From NCBI GenBank assembly GCA_049999725.1, contig JBNGIS010011098.1, forward strand, positions 1 through 22,567: a DNA stretch of 22,567 nt. The letters are read 5' to 3'. A model generated the notes under the pieces. That model was given only the letters and a program-made list of their open reading frames with translations, did no database searches and had not been told where the DNA came from. The DNA is from Haplomitrium mnioides. Taxonomy: Eukaryota; Marchantiophyta; Haplomitriopsida; Calobryales. A program made the translations under genes and the position numbers. Below, piece by piece: positions 16,481-22,567 of this stretch. Every line of letters begins with the position of its first letter. The stretch's first letter is position 1.

Positions 16481-18504
16481 ATCAACATAACAGACTCTAC
16501 AACAAATTTTTTTTCTGCATGCACTCAATTCGCACCAACATTTGAGGAAGCTCCCGCGTCATCTATTCGCAACTTCCTTTACGCACTCACATTTTTCTCT
16601 CTCTACCGAACATTTTTTCCACTTCCTTGTACTCGCGATACCATTTTTCTTCCCACATCTATCTAGCGAGCAATTTTGAGCATTTCTATTTTCTTTTTCC
16701 CTCTCATTTTCCTTTTGCTCCTCATTTCTCTCTCTCTTTCCTTGAAATACCCTCGTATGAACTAGGGCTCGCGCACCTTGCGACCCCAGCTCCTCGTTCT
16801 CCTTCAACGCCTTACTCTCTGCTTGGCAACATCTTGCCTTCTGCTTGGCGACCTCTTGCTCTCTGCTTGGCAACTTCTTGCTCTCTACTTGGTGATTTTT
16901 TCCTCCCTACTTGGCCACATCGTTTCCTCCAGTGGCGTTGCGAGTTGATCTCTTCTTCTCCCGCTCAACGACCTTCTCGTCATTCGATTGCTCCAGAACA
17001 CCTCTTCTCCCTTTGTCGACCTCAACCCAACCCATAGCACTTTGGTAACGCACGCAGTTGACTAACATTGTAGCATTCTTACTTGCATTTTTCCCTCGCC
17101 TATGACAGGCTGAAGTTGTCCATCCTCCTCACTCTTCGACAACAATACCTACCAGATCGTATTTTCCTTTTTCCTATTTTCATTTGCTATATTTCTACAC
17201 TAGCCTCTCATGTACTCACGAACTATCGTTCTATCTCTTCCTTTTCTATTCATGGTTCTTTGAGACATTCCTGTTTTTCTCCTTCTCTTTGTTAGGAACT
17301 ATCCAACACATGCAACATAACCAGCGTGTACACCCGTTCTTCTTTGACACCAGGGCACATGAATTTGTTCTCCTACCTCTATACTCGACTCTTTCCTCTC
17401 ACCTTTTTTGTTCCTTTCAAACTTTGAAGGATAAGCACACGAGCTTACCACCTTCCCATTGTTCCTTCCTTTTCATTTTTGGTTTATCCTTTTTTCTCAT
17501 GTTTGTGATTCTCTACTGTGACTCAACGACAACCTACCTTTCCTTCACGACAGAAGCACCATCACATACCAGGGGGAGACAACGCATCAAACTTCTAGCA
17601 CTACCTTGCTTGTATGTGCGACTTCAATATACGACACCTACCTGTCTTTATCTACTCTTGTAGTGCACGAGTTTGACTCACCTGTCTACACAACATTGAA
17701 GACTCCAAGGACTTTAACTCTTCTCTGAATAACAACAAAATCACATTTACATTCGGAAATAGAAACCTTCACACAAGTTGCTACACGTAGCTATCTTGGC
17801 ATTCAACAGAAGGGCAACACTGCATCTTCCCACTTCAAGTTCTTTCACTTTATTTTCCAAAACTTCTAGGTTCAACCTCTTCAACCCTCCTCTTGATTAT
17901 CTTTGATTGGTTGCTTTCTTTTCTGAACGAATCTATCCCTCACAAGAGACACACTCTTTGATTCTGAAATATTTCTGACAAGAGACTACATGGGACTCAT
18001 ACTAGCCAGAAACATTGACCTCATCACCTCCACGAGCTAAGCCCTCTATCTGGCCATACTTGCAACTTTTAATTCTTCCTTCTTCACAGAATCAGCGTTG
18101 CAGAGTGGCACCACAACTATCAGGGAGTAGGATCATACAAGAAAAGCTCTTGGAGGACACAATACATGCATACCAACAAGAGTAAACACACATTCATACA
18201 AGGTAGTTTCTTAATCTATTAGCAACATCAATTCCTCATTCATTTTTTTGGTAGTAGATACCGATTGACTCGCATTCAGCCAATTCTTTCATGTTTTTCA
18301 TTTCAGTTCTTCATTTTTCCACTTAAAGTAGAAAACATAAACAAGTACATGAGTCTGTGATTGACCAAATTTTGAACCAATCACCAATCTGCACAAAGTA
18401 TAGAATAATCGCTGCCTTGACCCAACAGTTGCATTCGTTAGACATCCTAGTTCCTCTTACTTATTCATAGGTATTCTCAGCATAAACAGAGCATAGACCT
18501 GCAA
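16481..18504 (+). other. pyrimidine-rich stretch, probable copia leader
   Basis: About 2 kb with no gene I can support. The plus strand is rich in C and T (runs such as TCTCTCTCTTTCC) and is denser in GC than the AT-rich left half. Two open stretches (16627-17037 and 17184-17663, plus) give low-complexity Ser/Leu/Phe/Pro-rich translations without a family resemblance and are probably chance frames. A 22-bp minisatellite lies inside. It precedes gag directly, so a long untranslated leader is the simplest reading. A degenerate U5 could be included. Confidence 0.5.
16821..16930 (+). repeat. 22-bp minisatellite, five copies
   Basis: Units starting with (G/A)CTTGG fall at 16821, 16843, 16865, 16887 and 16909, exactly 22 bp apart. 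A typical unit is GCTTGGCAACTTCTTGCTCT plus CT. The first three are close to each other and the last two more diverged. The array lies in the probable copia leader. Confidence 0.92.
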
Positions 18505-19420
18505 ATGGCATCTGTAACATCTCTGAAATTTCAAGCACTCAGATGGGATGGCTCCAATTACTCATCACGGTCAGTAGATGTCACAACATACATGACATCC
18601 AAGGGAATCCATGAAATACTCAACACGGACGATGATATAAACCCATGTGATGCAGCCAGAGCCCTCATCCTAATCCGACACCATCTGGTGGAACCTCTGA
18701 GACTCCAATACCTGAACTATAACAATCCCGACCTATTGTGGACAGAATTGAAACTCAGATTTGACCATATTACAAGAATATCACTCCTTGCAGCAAGACA
18801 CGACTGGATTAATCTCCACGTTCAATACCATACATCCATAGTCAATTACAATAGCGAATTGTTCTGCATTGTCTCACAATTGACAATCTGTGGTCACCCT
18901 GTGACCGACAAAGAACAAATAGAAAGACTCTATCGACTTTTCCTATGAGCAATCTCATTTTAGCATCACAATATCGCAACATGCGATTTACTTGATATTC
19001 TGAACTCATAGCATACATGCTACTAGCAAAAAAACATCAACTCCTCTTTGTGGAAAATGCAAAGAAACAACCTCCAGGGTCTGCCACACCTCCACAGAAC
19101 CCTGAATCACATTTTACAAGGACTGGACAATATCTCCGCTCTAGAAACATAAATTTTTCTAGAGGCCAAGGAAGGGGACACTCCAGATTTAGAGGGAGCA
19201 CTGCCCGCTCTAACACCAGTCGACCTCCGACCCCCAACAATAGGGATTGACATATTGAACGTTGCTCATCGACGACGCCAGAACGCGCTCAACAGCGCAC
19301 ATGGACCAACAGAGGAGACAGACAATCCAACAGAGGCCGACAAACTCACTCTTAGTCGTGTTAGCCACAAACAACCTGCAATTGATGTGGCACGCGTGGC
19401 CACACCAAACCTACTTGCAG
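18505..19420 (+). pseudogene. copia-R gag with zinc knuckle
   Basis: From the ATG at 18505 the protein reads MASVTSLKFQALRWDGSNYS and continues through DLLWTELKLRFDHI, ARHDWINLHVQ and VNYNSELFCIVSQL, all typical of the copia gag (UBN2-type) domain. A single-base frameshift near 18921-18930 moves the reading frame: STFPMSNLILASQYRNMRF then continues up to a TGA at 18993-18995, and LLAKKHQLLF resumes after it. A basic RGQGRGHSRFRG segment follows. The CCHC knuckle is at 19377-19418 (C-x2-C-x4-H-x4-C), with TGA at 19383-19385 where Trp is expected. The start is chosen because the conserved N-terminus begins there. It would package element RNA; it is inactive. Confidence 0.9.
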
Positions 19421-19479
19421 AGTACCTGCACACCTAGCGCGATTATACCAACAGAGCATTAAACCTCACAATAATAAGG

Positions 19480-19900
19480 TACATGGCAACTTATTGGAAT
19501 TGACAGACATGAATAAATATCCATCGTACAATCTACATCTTGAAAGTCACATGACTCACCCCTCTTTGTCAAACCAAAAAAACGAATCCGAGATAACCTG
19601 CATTGTAGATAGTAGATCTTCACACACTATACTACAAAACCAAAAATACTTCTCATCGATTAAACCTTCTTCCAAGCCTATGACCACGATCACCGACCAC
19701 AACCAAATTGAAGAAGGTCATGGTCCAGCCACCATACTCTTTCCAAATGGTACAAATTGGATATCAAATCCGCAATTAATACACCTGCAGCAACCAGAAA
19801 CCTCATCAGTTTCCGAGATATACGACAAAACAGTTTTCGCATTCAAACCAAATTCTTTCATGACATTGAAGTCCTCCATATCCGGAGTCCAACAGCAACA
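19480..19900 (+). pseudogene. copia-R aspartic protease
   Basis: The open stretch from 19494 contains CIVDSRSSHTIL near 19599-19634, the copia protease active-site block, in which D-S-G has become D-S-R (codon 19614-19616, AGA for GGA). This is a single G-to-A type change that removes the flap-stabilising Gly. The surrounding residues (ITCIVDS, then a KYFSS segment about ten residues on) fit the family. After about 19750 the better frame shifts to the one leading into integrase (from 19757), so there is a frameshift in the protease tail. Confidence 0.85.
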
Positions 19901-20780
19901 TGCTTTAACATGCGAGAATCATTCTTGTTATCATCACCTGGATTGTACACTACTAAAGTCTACTCATATCATGTCTCTACGACACCGATCTCTGCAGTCC
20001 TTACATGGCACAATTGCTTGAGACATCTCGGCCGAGACATGTTCTACTGCATCAAAAATGATTGCAAAGGCATGCCACAGAATGTGCACCCACTACTATC
20101 GAATACCCCATGCTTAGCATGCACACAAGGCAAACTGAGAATTGCATCATGTCACGACAAAAAAATGATCACGATTCCTTGATTCCTTGAGAGGATCCAC
20201 GCTGATATCTGTGGACCTATCCATCCACCTTCGGGACCATTCCGATACTTCCTAGTAACCATTGATGCATCATCCAAATGGTTACAAGTATCTTTACTCA
20301 TGACCAAAAACATAGTCTTCTCAAAACTTCTATCTCAAATTTTGAAACTCTCGGCACAATTTCTTGATTACCCAATCAGAAATCTGAGAGTGGACAACGC
20401 CAGAGAATTCTCTTCACAAACTTTTGACGACTTTTGCACATATGCTAGCATAGATATCCAATATTCAGTTCCACATGTACACTTTCAAATAGCATTGCAG
20501 AATTTGCTATCAAGAGAACACAACTAATTGCAAGACCATTACTTCTGAATTCAAACCTCCCCACCACAGCTTGGGGACACACAGTCATGCACGCAACATC
20601 ATTAATATGCTACAGACCATCTGCATTCAATCAGAATTCCCCACACCAACTTGCAACCGGAATTCTTGCAAATATCACATCTTCGCATATTTGGTTGCAT
20701 CGTCCTTGTCCCAATCTTAGGACAACATCAAACAAAGATGGGACCCCAACGCCAAAAAGGGATATATATTAGTTTTGAAT
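19900..20780 (+). pseudogene. copia-R integrase
   Basis: The zinc-binding pre-integrase domain gives WHNCLRHLGRDMF near 20010 and PCLACTQGKL near 20115. A TGA at 20180-20182 interrupts it, and the same frame continues with HADICGPIHPPSGPF (first catalytic Asp), DASSKW and VDNAREFSS (second Asp, near 20395). A frameshift at about 20480-20490 moves the frame; the third catalytic residue, Glu, is at 20500-20502 in SIAEFAIKRTQ, followed by NLPTTAWGHTVMHA and PHQLATG, the usual end of the copia integrase core. All three acidic residues are therefore still encoded, but in two frames with an internal stop. It lies between protease and RT as copia order requires. Confidence 0.93.
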
Positions 20781-21660
20781 CTTGTTCCATCATCCGATAT
20801 CTTTAACCTTCAACCTCTTATGTGTTTAAGTCTCGAATCGCAGATTGTCAATTCTTTGAAGAATCTTTTCCACATCTATTACAAAAAGACAAAGTTGTAC
20901 AACCCAAACTTGAGGACAACTTAATATAACACCAGTACTTGCAATTAGACTTCAACCAGCAAAATGGAAAATCCGATGCCGAAGTTAGACGACTCCTCCA
21001 TTTACAGCAAACATTAATAAAAATATTTGACGCATTAAACAATGCAGCCAACATCACCAAATTGCACGTTGAAGTAGCCATCGCACCAGCATGACTTCAA
21101 AAAGTCGACGCACTTGCCACGGAAATACAGCCTAAAGCAAAACGCAGCAAACCTAAAAGCTCAAAGAATAAACCAAAATCACCGACATCATTACACATTG
21201 TGACCGACAACGATGAAATAGCAATTGACTATTCCCATACCGATCAAATATGGGATAGAACCTAGACCCCTATGGATGATCTATTTGCATTCTCTACATC
21301 ACAATCAATGGAGAATGATACACCTGACCTTTTATTTGTACAAGAAGCACAATCAAGAATCGATTGGGCCTAATAGGAGAAGGCCATAAATTCAAAACTT
21401 AACTTTCTCACACGACAACAAGTATTTAGATTTGTTATGCCAACACTTCCCGACATGCATTTGACAAATTGCAGATTTATTTTTGTCTGCAAACACAATA
21501 CAAAAGGTGATGTCACGCAATACAAGATAAGATTAGGCCAAAGTATACACTCAAATTCTTGGACGTGATTATGACCTCATATACTCACATGCCATGGACA
21601 CTATGTCAGCAATGTGGTCGGACTCTTATCTCCTTTTCGACCAATTTACACCCACTTAAG
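20780..21660 (+). pseudogene. copia-R integrase-RT connection and truncated RT
   Basis: Plus-strand frames show the connection: GDGTPTPKRDIY, then EVRRLLHLQQ and NNAANITKLHVEVAIAPA near 20970-21090, resembling the family's LHLQ and hydrophobic-PAA pattern. The RT start near 21360 reads DWA, two stops, then EKAINSKLNF, followed by FVMPTLPD, FIFVCKHNTKGDV and YKIRL. A frameshift near 21550 leads to GRDYDLIYSHAMDTMSAMW (family consensus DYDETYSPVMD). Homology then stops at about 21600-21660, before RT motif A and the YVDD box, so the enzyme lacks its active site. A minus-strand frame overlapping 20848-21081 is a shadow. Confidence 0.87.
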
Positions 21661-22390
21661 GGCTGACTTGTGTTTCAGGACCTTTTATGGGAGGGGCTTT
21701 GCACCAATCTGACCCCAACTCCTACTTGCCCCCTCTGGAGTAACTACAACACCGCCTTACAACAACCAATGACAACACATTCATTCACACACCCATAGCC
21801 AACGCCTCACTTCCGCTGCAACTAGTAGACTCGAATAGCATTTCATAATATTTCAAGAGTCCACAATTACTCCCATTCTATTGAGTCTCTAGCCTGTCCT
21901 CCTTCCAATGCCAACAGATGCAAGTCACACCCCTCCTTTAGGCCTTAACCTCCAAAGGTGCCACTTTGGAAGGTAGGAGTGTACAAAACAGGGGATTTGG
22001 TTCTTGTATGAGATGGACACGTTGCAAGTTATCTCCTTGAGGTCTTAAAGAGTTCCTCTGTACCTCACAACCCTTTCCTTTGATCCACAATTACTTCAGC
22101 AGTAGTCCTGCTCATTCACACTCAATTCTCAAAATGCACACATACATAGATTGAGGTACTTTTGAGGGCAATTCAGAGTATAATTCAGGAGTCTAAAACT
22201 GAACCCAAACACCTTGTATACAAAATGGGGATAAATCTCAGCATCCGAAATACCACAATGCAATGTTAATAACTCTAGCTTCCCCTTCGCAGGGTGTTTC
22301 CAGGGTCTGAGAAAATCAGAATACGGGTGTCCTCCAAATCCTAAGAGCTTTATAGAAAATACAAACAGAAAACAATTCTAGCTAAGAATA
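21661..22390. other. unassigned stretch, no gene seen
   Basis: About 730 bp between the broken copia RT and the right inverted-repeat arm. I see no open frame with family resemblance on either strand, no LTR match to other parts of the window and no RNA gene. It is less AT-rich than the flanks and contains one perfect-but-for-a-bulge hairpin at 21948-21974. It may be part of another decayed element or unique intergenic DNA. Confidence 0.6.
21948..21974. other. short hairpin
   Basis: ACCTCCAAAG pairs with CTTTGGAAGGT around a six-base loop, with one bulged base. No T-run follows, and there is no sign that it is a terminator or RNA gene. It may be a chance palindrome or the tip of a foldback element. 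Confidence 0.6.
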
Positions 22391-22567
22391 GCCGCTACTT
22401 TGAACCAAGAACAGGCTACTCAGAACATGAACTTTTTTTTTAGGAAAAATTGCAATTTTTCATATCAAAAAACATAAAAAATGAGGTTAATTTAAAAAAA
22501 AAGTACATGAAATTTTTGGGTTTGTTTTTGGTCATTTCAGCAACCATAATATAGCGAAAGTCAATTT
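22391..22567 (-). repeat. right arm of window-spanning inverted repeat
   Basis: Read on the minus strand, this begins AAATTGACTTTCGCT at the last base of the window and ends CAAAGTAGCGGC near 22391, matching 184-363 along its length. Because the match runs to the final base, the true repeat may extend beyond the window, corresponding to 1-183 on the left. No coding potential is seen. Confidence 0.85.

Larger units (their letters stand above)
16367..21660 (+). mobile_element. Ty1/copia element on the plus strand (copia-R), 3' truncated
   Basis: The order gag (from 18505), zinc knuckle, protease (active site at 19608), integrase and RT start (to about 21640) is the copia order, which differs from gypsy in having integrase before RT. 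The 5' part (16367-18504) is a probable LTR remnant and long leader. RT motif A, YGLKQ, YVDD, RNase H and the 3' LTR are missing. All genes carry stops or frameshifts. Its predicted proteins differ clearly from the minus-strand copia at the left of the window, so the two are different families. Confidence 0.88.

Noticed and set aside
16627-17663. Plus-strand open stretches of 136 and 159 residues
   Set aside because: Low-complexity Ser/Leu/Phe/Pro translations of pyrimidine-rich DNA. They overlap the 22-bp repeat and have no family resemblance.
18094-18115. GAGTGGCACCACAAC as a copia primer-binding site
   Set aside because: It begins with TGG but does not match the tRNA-Met site used by the other elements here, and no LTR end can be shown before it.
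19037-19240. Minus-strand frame of 67 residues opposite copia-R gag
   Set aside because: A mirror of the basic, RG-rich gag tail on the plus strand.
1-22567. CRISPR array, defence system or gene cluster
   Set aside because: The only regular repeats are a spacerless satellite and a 22-bp minisatellite. All recognised proteins are plant LTR-retrotransposon pieces.

Overview
The window reads as nuclear intergenic or heterochromatic DNA of a vascular plant. The evidence is layered, decayed LTR retrotransposons of the plant Ty1/copia type and the Ty3/gypsy chromovirus type, plus a satellite-like tandem array, with no intact host gene, rRNA or tRNA. The species cannot be read from the sequence. 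LTR pairs that have diverged strongly, and frames broken every few hundred bases, mean the insertions are old. That would suit a large, slowly purged genome such as a gymnosperm's, but this is only an inference.

Layout, left to right. (1) 184-363 is one arm of an inverted repeat whose other arm is 22391-22567, at the very end of the window. (2) 381-2556 is a degraded copia element on the minus strand: LTR, primer-binding site, gag pieces (one inverted) and a reverse transcriptase (RT) fragment. Its LTR cuts into the 3' LTR of the next element. (3) 2557-11865 is a minus-strand chromovirus, called Gypsy-1 here. It is split inside its integrase gene by a second related chromovirus, Gypsy-2 (3775-8161), which has two LTRs and a 5-bp target-site duplication. 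(4) 11866-12455 is the 3' end of a third copy, Gypsy-3, which shares the LTR 11337-11865 with Gypsy-1 in a tandem arrangement. (5) 12468-16366 is an array of about 54 copies of a ~71-bp unit, with a higher-order period of up to seven units at its left end. (6) 16367-21660 is a plus-strand copia element with a long pyrimidine-rich leader, broken gag, protease and integrase, and an RT that stops partway. (7) 21661-22390 holds nothing I can identify.

The elements are fossils and do not work together. The points most worth following are these: two separately inserted chromovirus copies share the same two integrase-inactivating changes; Gypsy-1 carries a duplicated RT block in which each copy has lost a different catalytic aspartate; the 71-bp array has higher-order structure; and an inverted repeat lies at both ends of the window. 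A 100-N gap at 7438-7537 is flanked by the same 32 bp on each side and is probably an assembly artefact. I found no convincing new biological system.
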